Shown: positions 42,973-52,954 of the stretch, in pieces
Position numbering within the stretch: the first letter of the stretch is position 1
Layout: every line of letters starts with the position of its first letter
Assembly: GCF_018403285.1 (NCBI RefSeq)
Contig: NZ_BOSJ01000004.1
Coordinates: 1-64,000, forward strand
Source of the DNA: Paenibacillus sp. J45TS6
GTDB taxonomy: Bacteria; Bacillota; Bacilli; Paenibacillales; Paenibacillaceae
DNA length: 64,000 nt
Reading direction: 5' to 3'
Position numbers and translations under genes: made by a program
Notes under the pieces: generated by a model
Databases searched by the model: none
Seen by the model: only the letters and a program-made list of their open reading frames with translations
Told to the model about the DNA's origin: nothing

Positions 42973-44183
42973 AGCATCCTTATCAGGTTCTGATTGCAGA
43001 TGACGAGCCCATCATTCGTGAAGGTATCTTCGAGTCCATAGACTGGTGCTTACTGGGGATGAAAGTGATGGGGCTTGCCGAAGACGGTGCTGAAGCACTT
43101 GAAATGACGGAACGGCAGGCACCCGATATCATACTCGTTGACATGAATATGCCCATTATGGACGGCATTACGTTTATTCAATCGCTTCGTGAGAAAAATA
43201 TGGATTCAAGATGTGTAATCATTACGGGATACGATGAATTCGGTTATGCCCAGAAAGCGATAGGGCTTGGCGTAGATGAATATATTTTGAAACCGGTAGA
43301 TCCGGTCGAACTGGAAAAAGTGCTTCGCCGCATCAAATTGTCACTTGATGAGAAGCTGAAGCAACGAGAAGAACAGGAAGCAGCGAGTGAGCATTTGAAG
43401 AAGAAAAGAGAGATCCTGCGTGAACAATTAGGTCAGGAATGGATACAAGGAAGGCTCACCGAAGCGGAAATCATGAGACAGTTACATCTGCTGGCCCTCC
43501 CTTCTACGCAGCCTGTCAACCTTCTTGTTATTCGCTGGCCGGAGATGCCCACGACGAGGGGTTTGTTAACAGAAAGAGATCGACAACTCTATATGTATGC
43601 GGTAAAAAATATAACCGAAGAGCTGCTTGGAAGTGGCAGTGCTCTGATCTTTAAATACGCAGATGACCTGATTGTGGGCATTACGTGGATTCAGATTGCT
43701 CCTGAGCTTCTGATGAAATTAGAGGATGCAGCAAAAGGAAGCTTGGGGATTACCGTTCATACTGCTTATGAAGATACGGGTGGTACATTACTCGACATTC
43801 CCCATGCTTACCAGCGGATCAAGGATAACATCTATCAGGAAGCATCCGTCTCACCGCTGGTTCGCAGAGCCAGACATTATTTGCAGGAACATTTCCATGA
43901 CCAAGCACTAACCCTGGAGTTGACTGCAAGCGAGCTGTCTGTTTCGCCTGTATATTTGAGCCGAATGCTAAAAAAAGAATTGGGGGATTCCTTTATTTCT
44001 TTGTTGACGGGGATTCGAATCCGCAAAGCCATTCAGCTTCTCAACGGTACCGAGCTTAGTATTCATGAGATTGCTGAACAGACCGGTTATGAGAGTCAGC
44101 ATTACTTTAGTACCGCTTTTAAAAGAGTGATCGGGATCTCACCTAATAAATACCGTAAAGGAGAGGCTTTTCAAAATGAATGA
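42969..44183 (+). CDS. YesN-type response regulator, AraC DNA-binding domain
   Basis: A 404-aa regulator. The receiver domain (1-125) has IADDEP, the phosphoryl Asp in IILVDMNMPIMDG and the Lys in ILKPVDP. A linker region follows, then two AraC helix-turn-helix motifs (LELTASELSVSPVYLSRMLK and IHEIAEQTGYESQHYFSTAF) with the PNKYRK end. GGAGGA precedes the ATG. Most likely it activates the ABC transporter operon starting 240 bases downstream. Confidence 0.9.
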   Translation: MKHPYQVLIADDEPIIREGIFESIDWCLLGMKVMGLAEDGAEALEMTERQAPDIILVDMNMPIMDGITFIQSLREKNMDSRCVIITGYDEFGYAQKAIGLGVDEYILKPVDPVELEKVLRRIKLSLDEKLKQREEQEAASEHLKKKREILREQLGQEWIQGRLTEAEIMRQLHLLALPSTQPVNLLVIRWPEMPTTRGLLTERDRQLYMYAVKNITEELLGSGSALIFKYADDLIVGITWIQIAPELLMKLEDAAKGSLGITVHTAYEDTGGTLLDIPHAYQRIKDNIYQEASVSPLVRRARHYLQEHFHDQALTLELTASELSVSPVYLSRMLKKELGDSFISLLTGIRIRKAIQLLNGTELSIHEIAEQTGYESQHYFSTAFKRVIGISPNKYRKGEAFQNE

Positions 44184-44227
44184 ACGAGCCTCAGCTGTGT
44201 ATTCATCGACTTGTAATCTTTACAAAA

Positions 44228-44251
44228 GGACGCCGTGAGGCGTTCTTTTTT
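44228..44251 (+). terminator. Intrinsic terminator after sensor operon
   Basis: GGACGCC pairs with GGCGTTC around GTGA and is followed by six T. Confidence 0.9.
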
Positions 44252-44354
44252 ATGTTATGAAAGGTTTGATTTTTATAAAAATGGTTGTAAATGTGCAAAG
44301 ACGGTCTTTTTACTGGGGTGCTATGATAATAGGCGAATAAGGAATAACCGGATA

Positions 44355-44368
44355 TGAAAGCGCTAACT
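44355..44368. promoter_or_regulatory. cre-like CcpA site
   Basis: TGAAAGCGCTAACT matches cre at 13 of 14 positions. It lies downstream of a TATGAT -10-like box (about 44323) and 58 bases before the transporter operon, a roadblock position. Confidence 0.6.
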
Positions 44369-44426
44369 TAAGGCCTGGTATCCATATATTTTCTATATGA
44401 ATCGTACAAGCGAAAGGGTGGGACCG

Positions 44427-45509
44427 ATGAAGAAAGGATTATCATTTCTGCTTCTCTTCGTGCTCGTCATCTCTTTAAGCGGGTGCAACCTTGCGGAAAC
44501 GGAAGGAAGCGACAGTAAAGGCTATGTTGGCATTTCAATGCCTACCAAGTCTTCAGCGAGATGGGTAGCAGACGGACAGAACATGGTGAAATTGTTTGAG
44601 GAGAAAGGCTTCAAGACGGATATGCAGTATGCCGAGGACGTCGTTGAAAATCAGATCGCACAGATTGAAAATATGATCACCAAGGGTGTAGACGTGATTG
44701 TTATCGCTTCGGTTGACGGCAATACGCTGACCGATGTTATCAAGAAGGCACATGATGAGGGTATACAAGTCATCGCTTATGACCGTTTGATTCGAAATAC
44801 GGAGTATTTGTCCTACTACGCGACCTTTGACAACTTTCAGGTTGGTGTCCTTCAAGCTTCCTATATCGAGCAGAAACTGGGACTGAAAGAAGGAAAAGGG
44901 CCGTTTAACATTGAGCTGTTTGGGGGATCTCCAGATGATAACAATGCCTATTTCTTCTTTGATGGGGCCATGTCGGTTCTACAGCCATATATCGATTCCG
45001 GGAAACTAGTCGTTCGGAGCAAGCAGACAACGATGAGTCAGATCGCTACGCTGCGATGGGATGGAGCCGAAGCCCAAAAGCGGATGGATAACCTCATTAG
45101 TGCCCATTACTCCGGCGAAGAAATCGATGCCGTCTTGTCCCCCTATGACGGAATAAGCCTGGGCATTATTTCTTCCTTAAGAGGTGTAGGGTACGGAAGT
45201 GAAACAAAACCTTTACCGATTATTACGGGCCAGGATGCGGAGCTGTCTTCTATTAAATCGATCGTTAACGGAGAGCAAACGCAGACCATTTTTAAAGATA
45301 CACGCAAACTTGCAGAGCGGACAGTCGGAATGGCTGAAAGTGTTCTAAATGGTACAGAGGCAGAGGTAAACGATACAGAAAGTTATGATAACGGAAAAGG
45401 CATCGTACCTTCTTATCTTTTAGAGCCGGTATCCATTGATGCTACCAATGTGGAAGAAGAGATTATTGGTTCTGGTTATTACACAAAAGAAGAAGTTGGA
45501 TTGAAATAG
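44427..45509 (+). CDS. chvE: Sugar-binding lipoprotein, ChvE-like
   Basis: A 360-aa lipoprotein substrate-binding component. The signal ends at lipobox LSGC (Cys about residue 20). The fold resembles ChvE/Xyl[61 protein letters not shown] and [19 protein letters not shown]. This group delivers xylose, arabinose, galactose or glucose to GguAB/MmsAB-type importers. ATG 44427 has AAAGGGTGGG just upstream; ATG 44397 is too far. Confidence 0.85.
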   Translation: MKKGLSFLLLFVLVISLSGCNLAETEGSDSKGYVGISMPTKSSARWVADGQNMVKLFEEKGFKTDMQYAEDVVENQIAQIENMITKGVDVIVIASVDGNTLTDVIKKAHDEGIQVIAYDRLIRNTEYLSYYATFDNFQVGVLQASYIEQKLGLKEGKGPFNIELFGGSPDDNNAYFFFDGAMSVLQPYIDSGKLVVRSKQTTMSQIATLRWDGAEAQKRMDNLISAHYSGEEIDAVLSPYDGISLGIISSLRGVGYGSETKPLPIITGQDAELSSIKSIVNGEQTQTIFKDTRKLAERTVGMAESVLNGTEAEVNDTESYDNGKGIVPSYLLEPVSIDATNVEEEIIGSGYYTKEEVGLK

Positions 45510-45554
45510 AAGCTGCACAAGGGCAGGGGAATTTATACGCGGGAAGGTGAAATC

Positions 45555-47102
45555 ATGGCTGAATATATTCTTGAAATGCGCGGAATCACGAAGACTTTTC
45601 CAGGAGTAAAGGCACTGGAGAATGTGAATTTAAAAGTAAAACCGGGTGAAATTCATTCTTTATGCGGGGAGAACGGGGCAGGGAAATCAACGCTTATGAA
45701 AGTGCTCAGCGGGGTTTATCCATATGGGACCTATGAGGGCGATATTCTTTTTGAAGGCGATGTATGTGAGTTCAAGACCATTAAGGACAGTGAAGAAAAA
45801 GGAATAGTCATCATCCATCAGGAGCTGGCACTCATTCCCTATCTCTCTATTGCGGAAAATATATTTTTAGGCAACGAAAGAGTAAATAAAGGGGTTATCA
45901 ATTGGCATGAAACCATTATGAAAACCCGAGAACTATTAAAAGAAGTGGGACTCAGTGAGAATCCTAACACGCTGATTACGAATATTGGCGTCGGTAAACA
46001 ACAGTTAGTCGAGATTGCGAAGGCACTTTCTAAAAAAGTAAAATTGCTCATTCTTGATGAGCCGACGGCAGCGCTGAATGAAACCGACAGCCAAAACCTG
46101 CTCAGGCTAATGCTCGAATTTAAGAAACAAGGGATTGCTTGTATCTTAATCTCCCATAAGCTGAACGAAGTATCCGAGGTATCCGATTCAGTTACCATTC
46201 TTCGCGATGGAAAAACGATAGAAACATTAGATATGAGAGCTAAGGATATGTCAGAAGATCGAATTATCAGAGGGATGGTCGGTCGTGATTTGACGGATCG
46301 TTATCCGGAGCGCAAGCCGAATATAGGAGAAATGCTGCTTGAAGTCAGAGATTGGACGGTGTATCACGAGCACCATGCGGATCGCAAAGTGCTGGATAAT
46401 GTAAACCTGAATGTCCGCCGCGGCGAAATTGTTGGAATTGCAGGACTCATGGGCGCAGGGAGGACTGAACTAGCAATGAGCATTTTTGGTAAAGCTTATG
46501 GACGGAAGATATCGGGTGAGCTTCGTAAGGAAGGCGAAGTCATTCAAAATAACAGCATCGGTCAAGCCATTGATAATGGATTTGCCTATGTCACGGAAGA
46601 TCGTAAAGATTATGGGTTGGTACTGATACAGGATATTAAACGCAATATTTCGCTGACCGGTCTTCCTAAGCTGCAAAAAGCATCAATCATTAACGAGAAT
46701 GAAGAGATTGTGGTAGCTGAAACGATGCGTAAAAGGCTGAAAATCAAAACTTCCAGTATCCAGCAGGAAGTTCAGAATTTGAGCGGTGGAAATCAGCAGA
46801 AGGTCGTACTTAGCAAATGGATTTATTCCGAGCCTGACATTCTGATTCTGGATGAACCAACACGAGGGATTGATGTAGGTGCTAAATTTGAGATCTACTC
46901 GATCATTCAGGAACTTGCCAGCGAAGGGAAAGCCGTCGTCGTCATTTCCTCCGAGCTGCCTGAGATCCTCGGTATATGTGACCGGATTTATGTAATGAAT
47001 GCGGGGAGAATTACCGGGGAAGTAAACCGGAGTGAAGCAAATCAGGAAGTGCTCATGAAATATATGACCAAGACACCGAGCAAGGGAACAGGAGGGGCTT
47101 AG
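45555..47102 (+). CDS. gguA: Sugar ABC transporter ATPase, GguA/MmsA-type
   Basis: A 515-aa protein with two ABC domains in tandem. Domain 1 has Walker [10 protein letters not shown] and Walker [12 protein letters not shown] with a divergent signature ([15 protein letters not shown]). Domain 2 has a degenerate Walker A ([10 protein letters not shown]), signature [14 protein letters not shown] and Walker [15 protein letters not shown]. This asymmetry is usual for the monosaccharide (CUT2) class. AAGGTG precedes the ATG. The permease follows by 2 bases. Confidence 0.92.
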   Translation: MAEYILEMRGITKTFPGVKALENVNLKVKPGEIHSLCGENGAGKSTLMKVLSGVYPYGTYEGDILFEGDVCEFKTIKDSEEKGIVIIHQELALIPYLSIAENIFLGNERVNKGVINWHETIMKTRELLKEVGLSENPNTLITNIGVGKQQLVEIAKALSKKVKLLILDEPTAALNETDSQNLLRLMLEFKKQGIACILISHKLNEVSEVSDSVTILRDGKTIETLDMRAKDMSEDRIIRGMVGRDLTDRYPERKPNIGEMLLEVRDWTVYHEHHADRKVLDNVNLNVRRGEIVGIAGLMGAGRTELAMSIFGKAYGRKISGELRKEGEVIQNNSIGQAIDNGFAYVTEDRKDYGLVLIQDIKRNISLTGLPKLQKASIINENEEIVVAETMRKRLKIKTSSIQQEVQNLSGGNQQKVVLSKWIYSEPDILILDEPTRGIDVGAKFEIYSIIQELASEGKAVVVISSELPEILGICDRIYVMNAGRITGEVNRSEANQEVLMKYMTKTPSKGTGGA

Positions 47103-47104
47103 AG

Positions 47105-48268
47105 ATGGGGACATTAATAAAGCTGTTTAAAAATAACATTCGCCAGTACGGTATGATTATTGCACTAATTTTGATCATGATTTTGTTTGGACTCCTCAGC
47201 GGAGGGTTATTATTTGAGCCAATCAATATCACCAACCTTATATTGCAGAATAGTTATATTCTTGTGCTAGCGATCGGAATGGTGCTGGTCATCATTACCG
47301 GACACATTGATTTATCAGTAGGGTCAGTTGCAGCTCTTGTTGGAGCATGTGCTGCAATCATGATGGTAGACATGAACCTTCATCCTGTCATTGCTGTCAT
47401 TCTCTCTTTATTACTGGGTGCGCTTATAGGGGCATGGCAGGGCTTTTGGATTGCTTATGTCAGAATTCCGGCTTTTATTGTGACCTTAGCAGGGATGTTA
47501 CTGTTCCGGGGAATGACGATGATTGTCCTGGAAGGTCAATCCATTGCTCCTTTACCTGAAGGGTTTCAAAAGATCAGTGCAGGATTTATTCCAGACTTCG
47601 GTAATATGGAAACAAACCTGGTAGCGCTGCTCGCCGGAATTGTGGTAACTATTCTATACGTGATGAGTGAAGTGAAAAATCGCAGAAATCAGCAGAAGTA
47701 TCAGTTCGAGACGATTTCAAGCGCTCTATTTATTGCTAAAATGGTTGTTATTGCTGCCGTCATTAACATATTTTCTTTCGCGCTTGCTAGTTATGCAGGT
47801 ATTCCAAATATCTTGATCCTGCTGGCAGTGCTGATTGTTGGATACTCTTTTATCATGAACAGGACGGTTATGGGGCGTCATATCTACGCGATCGGAGGAA
47901 ACGAAAAAGCCGCAGGTCTCTCCGGTGTGAAAACAAAGAAAGTAACCTTCTGGGTATTCGTTAATATGGGCGTTCTTGCCGCCATCTCGGGCTTAATCTT
48001 TACGGCAAGACTAAACGCAGCAATTCCAAGAGCAGGAACAAACTTTGAACTCGATGCCATCGCAGCTGCCTTTATTGGCGGGGCATCTGCTTCCGGCGGG
48101 ATCGGAACGGTGTATGGGGCAATCATTGGCGGTCTCGTCATGGGCGTACTGAACAATGGGATGTCATTGATTGGTCTTGGCATAGACTGGCAGCAAGGAA
48201 TCAAAGGTCTGGTTCTCTTGTTAGCGGTAGCTTTTGATATTTACAATAAGAATAAAAGGGCAGCTTAA
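47105..48268 (+). CDS. gguB: Sugar ABC transporter permease, GguB/MmsB-type
   Basis: A 387-aa polytopic permease of the CUT2 class: ITGHIDLSVGSVAALVGA, VRIPAFIVTLAGMLLFRG, GNEKAAGLSGVKTKKVTFWV (ATPase contact loop) and DAIAAAFIGGASASGGIGTV. AGGAGGGG lies upstream. Last gene of the importer operon; a strong terminator follows. Confidence 0.92.
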   Translation: MGTLIKLFKNNIRQYGMIIALILIMILFGLLSGGLLFEPINITNLILQNSYILVLAIGMVLVIITGHIDLSVGSVAALVGACAAIMMVDMNLHPVIAVILSLLLGALIGAWQGFWIAYVRIPAFIVTLAGMLLFRGMTMIVLEGQSIAPLPEGFQKISAGFIPDFGNMETNLVALLAGIVVTILYVMSEVKNRRNQQKYQFETISSALFIAKMVVIAAVINIFSFALASYAGIPNILILLAVLIVGYSFIMNRTVMGRHIYAIGGNEKAAGLSGVKTKKVTFWVFVNMGVLAAISGLIFTARLNAAIPRAGTNFELDAIAAAFIGGASASGGIGTVYGAIIGGLVMGVLNNGMSLIGLGIDWQQGIKGLVLLLAVAFDIYNKNKRAA

Positions 48269-48307
48269 AATGATTGGGTAGAGATGTACTTCCTTATATA
48301 TTATGTG

Positions 48308-48351
48308 ACCGGTAAGTGATAGGTTTTTCACCTATTACTTACCGGTTTTTT
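48308..48351 (+). terminator. Strong intrinsic terminator
   Basis: A 17-base arm ACCGGTAAGTGATAGGT pairs with ACCTATTACTTACCGGT and is followed by a T run. Confidence 0.95.
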
Positions 48352-48500
48352 AATTGAGCAATCAAGTTTTCTTATTGTGCAGCTTCCATGTTAACGAATA
48401 GAGGAGTTATGGTCTCTGATGAAGAAGCAATTCTTAATATGGGAACAGCACCAACGCTCATGAATGGATTTTTCCTATAATACAGGTTGAGGTGATTTAG

Positions 48501-49643
48501 ATGGCAAAACAAACATTTGTGCTTGCACCGGATTCATTTAAAGAAAGTATGACAGCTAAAGAAGTATGTATTGCTATAGAAAAGGGACTGCGTAAATCCT
48601 TTCCAGAAGCAAATTATCTGCATGTTCCTATGGCAGATGGAGGCGAAGGTACAGTCCAATCTTTGGTAGATGCAACAGGCGGGAGAATGTTTGAAAAAGA
48701 AGTGACAGGTCCTCTAGGGAACCAAGTAACTGCTCAATTCGGAATTATGGGAGACGGCACAACTGCTGCCATTGAAATGGCTTCAGCAAGCGGGATTCAC
48801 TATGTAACGAAAGATACGAAAAATCCGCTGATTACGACCACCTATGGAACAGGAGAACTAATCCGCGAATGCCTTGATCAAGGTATAAAGAAAATTATTA
48901 TCGGTATAGGCGGCAGTGCAACCAATGACGGCGGAACAGGTATGGCGGAAGCGCTCGGAGCCAAATTCCTTGATCAGAAAGGGGAAACTCTTCCTCGCGG
49001 AGGAGGTAGTCTTGATCGGCTTTGCACCATTGATGTGGCAGAGCTTGATCCCAGACTTCAGGAGGTGGAAATCATCGTTGCCTGTGATGTAACCAATCCA
49101 CTGTGCGGTGAGAATGGTGCGTCGCATGTCTTTGGTCCACAGAAAGGGGCTACACCTGAAATGGTCCTTCAGTTAGATAACAATCTAGCCCATTATGCGG
49201 AAGTAGTGAAGAGCGTGCTGAACAAAGATATCCGTGATGTTCCTGGAGCGGGTGCAGCAGGCGGATTGGGTGCAGGATTACTCATTTTCACAAAATCCAC
49301 ACTTCAAAGAGGCATTGATATTATTATTCAATACACGGGGCTGCGCGAGAAACTTGCTGGGGCGGATTACTGCTTCACAGGAGAAGGGGGAATGGACTTT
49401 CAGACCAAATTCGGTAAGACTCCTTACGGCGTGGCCAAAGTTGCAAAAGAAAAGGGAATCCCTGTTATTGCACTCGCTGGTTACATTGGAGAAGGCGTTG
49501 AGGTTCTCTATGAAGAAGGGATCGATGCAATTTTTGGTATTGTTCCTGGTGCTCACGAGATTGAAAAACTGCTTGCCGATGGTCCTCGTAATGTCGAGTG
49601 TACAAGCGAAAATATTGGTAGGCTGCTTAAGCTGAAAATCTAA
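48501..49643 (+). CDS. glxK: Glycerate kinase, GlxK type
   Basis: A 380-aa type-I glycerate kinase phosphorylating D-glycerate with ATP. It starts with FVLAPDSFKESMTAKEVCIA and has ADGGEGTVQSL, GIGGSATNDGGTGMAEALGA, DVTNPLCGENGAS and VFGPQKGA, the complete family pattern. GAGGTGA precedes the ATG. No glyoxylate or glucarate pathway genes are adjacent, so its source of glycerate is unclear. Confidence 0.92.
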   Translation: MAKQTFVLAPDSFKESMTAKEVCIAIEKGLRKSFPEANYLHVPMADGGEGTVQSLVDATGGRMFEKEVTGPLGNQVTAQFGIMGDGTTAAIEMASASGIHYVTKDTKNPLITTTYGTGELIRECLDQGIKKIIIGIGGSATNDGGTGMAEALGAKFLDQKGETLPRGGGSLDRLCTIDVAELDPRLQEVEIIVACDVTNPLCGENGASHVFGPQKGATPEMVLQLDNNLAHYAEVVKSVLNKDIRDVPGAGAAGGLGAGLLIFTKSTLQRGIDIIIQYTGLREKLAGADYCFTGEGGMDFQTKFGKTPYGVAKVAKEKGIPVIALAGYIGEGVEVLYEEGIDAIFGIVPGAHEIEKLLADGPRNVECTSENIGRLLKLKI

Positions 49644-49909
49644 ATGAAAGAGCAGAGAAAACAAAAGAGAGTAGAACGTGTTTTGCCGATTGAAACGCTA
49701 GGTTAACCGCTTTAACGCATAGTAACGAAGTATTCGCAGCATTTAGCTAGGTTCCGTTATTTAGACAGCGAGGAATATAAGAATACAATGTCGTATAAGA
49801 AGAATATGCTATTCAACTCGTGACTGTTTATGGTGACCGACACGAACACCAAACTTCGGCTTTCTGCTTATTCTTGTTAAGCTAAAGTACAGGGAGAAAG
49901 GGGATTTGA
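49644..49909. other. Intergenic region, nothing recognised
   Basis: No gene, terminator or clear promoter stands out. There is a GGTTAACC palindrome near 49704. The next gene's ribosome binding site (GGGAGAAAGGGG) is at its right end. Confidence 0.4.
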
Positions 49910-50575
49910 ATGAAATCTATAAGTCTTTTGTGTGGGTCGCTTCTATTGTTTGCTACCATTTTAGTGGCGTGTACCTCTAATTCGCCGATGGGAAGTTCGG
50001 AGAAACAGCAGATCGTGGAACATGTGAAGACAGTTGAAGAGAGTGAATTTGATCTTATTTACTTTAACAAATCCTATAGACAATATCATAAAGCTATAGA
50101 TGAAATTGTAAGTGAAGAATACTGGGCATCTATCCGTAGTGAGATTATATTTGGATATGATAGTAGAGCATACACCCGAGATGATTTGGTGAATATGCCT
50201 CAAGAGGAGTACGACAAACATAAAGAACATATGCTTAATTTAATTCATGGAATTGGTATGGAAAAACTTAGTGCAACGGTGCGCATATCGGATGTGTATG
50301 AAGGGGAGCAGTCTAATCAAGTCAATATATACACGATTGAAAATAAAGAGTTGAAAGATCAACCATTCAGCGCAACTACTAAGAAGTATACATTGGAGAA
50401 GCGTAACGAAAAATGGATTATTACCAAAGTAGAGCAAGATAAATTTAATTATGGAAACGAGCAGACAGCAGAGGAGATGGAAGAGGGAATCAAGGGACTT
50501 AATTATCAAATCCATGATGGTAAGGTTATTGGTTACCCGACAGTAATAGTGTTGTCAGGCGTAGGAAAAGTATAG
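49910..50575 (+). CDS. Lipoprotein, unknown
   Basis: A 221-aa lipoprotein with signal SISLLCGSLLLFATI and lipobox LVAC (Cys about residue 21). The mature part is soluble, with KYTLEKRNEKWIITKVEQDK, a strand pair seen in NTF2-like extracytoplasmic domains. Not further recognised. Promoter unclear. Confidence 0.65.
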   Translation: MKSISLLCGSLLLFATILVACTSNSPMGSSEKQQIVEHVKTVEESEFDLIYFNKSYRQYHKAIDEIVSEEYWASIRSEIIFGYDSRAYTRDDLVNMPQEEYDKHKEHMLNLIHGIGMEKLSATVRISDVYEGEQSNQVNIYTIENKELKDQPFSATTKKYTLEKRNEKWIITKVEQDKFNYGNEQTAEEMEEGIKGLNYQIHDGKVIGYPTVIVLSGVGKV

Positions 50576-50622
50576 GGTTTAATAGTGACATTGGAATTAA
50601 CAGGCAGAGGAGGGTCGGTAAA

Positions 50623-51294
50623 ATGAATAAAGAGGTGCTGTTCACAGAAGAACCGGTTTTTGAAACGGAACGAATGATACTTAGAAGATTAGATATGGAT
50701 GACCTGGAAGAATACTTTAGTTTTTCTTCGGACCCGCTGGTATCGGAACGGACATTATGGGATCGGCATGAATCTACCGAGGACACTCGAGTGTTTTTAG
50801 AGAAAGTACAGAGATCGTTTGTAGAAAAGATAGCCTATCGTTGGGCTGTTATTTATAAGCCGGAACGAAGATTGATAGGAAGAATTGGATTTATTCATCT
50901 GGACGAGATACATAGCTGTGCAGAAATCGGATATGCTCTTTCTAGTAGATATTGGGGGAAGGGTATCACTACTGAAGGGTTACAAGAAGTAATTAAATAT
51001 GGAATTAGTCATATGAATATAAACCGGATTGAAGGAAGATGTAATGTAGATAATCTAAGTTCAGCACGGGTTATGAAAAAAGTCGGGATGCAGCAGGAGG
51101 GCATACTTCGAGAAAAGTTTCAGATCAAAGGAGAATTTGTGGACCAGATTCAGTTTGCCATGATAAGAAAAGAAGTGGCAACAAGAAATAAGAAAGCTTT
51201 AGCCAAGGGGGTAACAACACTTGAAATCGACGATGAAAGTAGCAGGAATGTTTATCCTTTTTGCTCTACTCGCGTATGTGATTGTATCTTATAG
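50623..51294 (+). CDS. GNAT acetyltransferase, RimJ/RimL-like
   Basis: A 223-aa acetyltransferase of the RimJ/RimL group: FETERMILRRLDMDDLEEYF, IGYALSSRYWGKGITTEGLQ, RIEGRCNVDNLSSARVMKKV and GMQQEGILREKFQIKGEFVD. The fold is complete by about residue 190 (FAMIRKE). The remaining 30 residues run out of frame through the start of the next gene (74-base overlap, tail ...FCSTRVCDCIL), so the natural stop seems to have been lost. AGGAGG precedes the ATG region. Confidence 0.8.
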   Translation: MNKEVLFTEEPVFETERMILRRLDMDDLEEYFSFSSDPLVSERTLWDRHESTEDTRVFLEKVQRSFVEKIAYRWAVIYKPERRLIGRIGFIHLDEIHSCAEIGYALSSRYWGKGITTEGLQEVIKYGISHMNINRIEGRCNVDNLSSARVMKKVGMQQEGILREKFQIKGEFVDQIQFAMIRKEVATRNKKALAKGVTTLEIDDESSRNVYPFCSTRVCDCIL

Positions 51295-51778
51295 TCTTAA
51301 CACTACGAATTCAAGCCATAACAAGCCTTATGATGGGAAGAAACTTAGCATTGGTATGGTAGGTGAAGCACCCGTGGTACGCGAGAAGCAGGTTTCTTTT
51401 CATAAAATAAATCTTCAGAAGATGAAGGAAGAAAGTAACCATTTGGATGCTATTTTTATTAGTAAAGAATTTTTATCAAAGGCTGCTGCACCAGAGTTTG
51501 CAAAAGTATACAAGGAATTAGAGATCCCCGTATTCTTTATACAATCCGAGCGGAGTTACGTCCCTTTTTTCTATGAAGAGCTTAGTTATGAAGATGCGCC
51601 AGATACATCGGTTGATCTTAGCTATGCAACTGCACTCGTTCCGCAGCAGGGAAATGAAATGGGATACTGGCAGTTTGGAGTCTATAATGACAGGCGGAGT
51701 AAAAGAAACATTCAGTCTGCTTACTCCAAGATGTTTGAGGCTATTGATCAAGGAAGTATCAATGATGAAGAGAAGTAA
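51221..51778 (+). CDS. Membrane-anchored protein, unknown
   Basis: A 185-aa protein, one N-terminal membrane segment (VAGMFILFALLAYVIVSYSL) and an extracytoplasmic domain with IGMVGEAPVVREKQVSFHKI and HLDAIFISKEFLSKAA. Start TTG 51221 has AAGGGGG upstream, lying within the 3' part of the GNAT gene. Not recognised. Confidence 0.65.
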   Translation: MKSTMKVAGMFILFALLAYVIVSYSLNTTNSSHNKPYDGKKLSIGMVGEAPVVREKQVSFHKINLQKMKEESNHLDAIFISKEFLSKAAAPEFAKVYKELEIPVFFIQSERSYVPFFYEELSYEDAPDTSVDLSYATALVPQQGNEMGYWQFGVYNDRRSKRNIQSAYSKMFEAIDQGSINDEEK

Positions 51779-51862
51779 TTGCCTTTTAAGAGGATTTAAT
51801 TAGTCATAAACATATAAAATATTACATAATAATGGTATAATTAGGAATAAGTTGTTTAATCA

Positions 51863-51893
51863 GGGCTTGAGGGAAAGAGGCAAGTCCTTTTTT
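51863..51893 (+). terminator. Intrinsic terminator
   Basis: GGGCTTG pairs with CAAGTCC (one G-T), 11-base loop, followed by six T. Confidence 0.75.
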
Positions 51894-51915
51894 ATTTTAT
51901 ATAGAGGAGGAGTGC

Positions 51916-52110
51916 ATGCTCATGGATGGAGGAACAGGTGTTTTCAGTATTTTATCTATATTTTTAGTCATTTGGTATATCGTTTGTCTAGGAATAGGTA
52001 TCTATTGTTTTGTGTTATTCGTGAAACTGGCGCGGAGAGGGATAACTGCGCTCGATATTTACATCGGTAAACATAAGAATCCAAACCGGCATACAGACCA
52101 AGAGTTATAG
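51916..52110 (+). CDS. Small single-pass membrane protein
   Basis: A 64-aa protein with one or two hydrophobic segments (FSILSIFLVIWYIVCLGIGIY) and a basic tail ending KHKNPNRHTDQEL. AGGAGG lies just before ATG 51916, which rules out the competing frame from 51852. Function unknown. Confidence 0.65.
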   Translation: MLMDGGTGVFSILSIFLVIWYIVCLGIGIYCFVLFVKLARRGITALDIYIGKHKNPNRHTDQEL

Positions 52111-52142
52111 TGCTTTAACATATGTAAAATGAAGACATAAAT

Positions 52143-52183
52143 AGTCGCTGTTTAGCCTAGTGCTGAGTGCGGCTGTTTTTTTT
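52143..52183 (+). terminator. Intrinsic terminator
   Basis: AGTCGC...TTAGC pairs with GCTGA...GCGGCT in two stacked stems and is followed by eight T. Confidence 0.75.
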
Positions 52184-52299
52184 GTGATAACGATTCGCTT
52201 TTCTTTTTTTGAAACAATGCACCTACTGGTAACGTTAATAATCATGTAGAATAAATAGATTCGAGTACATTACATCTTAGAGAGGAACATAAATAAACC

Positions 52300-52902
52300 A
52301 TGAATAATAAATGGAAGAACCTAATTTTGATTCTTACCTCCATTTTACTGATCTTTGGAACTATGCAAGCGAAGAAAAAGTATGCTCAGTATCAAAATAC
52401 GGATCGCTATGTGCTGTCATTAATGAATCGCGAATTAGTAACAAATGGTATGAGTAATTACAGTGAACTAAATCGGCTGTTGAAGGAACTGGATAGAGGC
52501 AGTATCTCGATGACTCAGTTTGAGAGTGGACTTCTGGATGTTGTTAAGGATTTGGATAGAGCTGAGCTTGCTGAATATACACTTGCGAATACCCATTGGA
52601 ATTACACATATGACCAGCCCATAGGTGCAAATGATATCACAGGTTTTTTAACTTATATCTCCTATAAACTGAAATATATCGCTCTCTCGGATGATGATGA
52701 GGCTAAAGTGGAAGCTGTGAAAGAACTAAAAGAGATTTTTCTGACGTTGGAAAATAACTTAGATCGAGAGCGCATGATTAGTGGTAATTATCCTTCTATT
52801 AAAAATAGTTGGACCGCTGCGATGAAAGCAGTATATAAGGAACATGGAGATTCAGATCTCTTGAAGAGTTTTTTTGAAAACAACGAGAGATATATGAAAT
52901 AA
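52300..52902 (+). CDS. Membrane-anchored protein, unknown
   Basis: A 200-aa mostly helical protein with one N-terminal membrane segment (LILILTSILLIFGTM) and no lipobox. Helical heptads occur at ELNRLLKELDRGSISMTQFE and KVEAVKELKEIFLTLENNLD. GAGAGGA precedes the ATG. Not recognised. The next small membrane gene follows after about 50 bases. Confidence 0.6.
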   Translation: MNNKWKNLILILTSILLIFGTMQAKKKYAQYQNTDRYVLSLMNRELVTNGMSNYSELNRLLKELDRGSISMTQFESGLLDVVKDLDRAELAEYTLANTHWNYTYDQPIGANDITGFLTYISYKLKYIALSDDDEAKVEAVKELKEIFLTLENNLDRERMISGNYPSIKNSWTAAMKAVYKEHGDSDLLKSFFENNERYMK

Positions 52903-52954
52903 ATAATAAATAGAGGTAATGAATTGATAATGAAAGAGAGGTCCTGGTAGACAA

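Noticed and set aside
51852-52070. 72-aa frame overlapping the small membrane gene
   Set aside because: The AGGAGG just before ATG 51916 supports the other frame, which also has a normal membrane helix; this frame starts inside a terminator hairpin.
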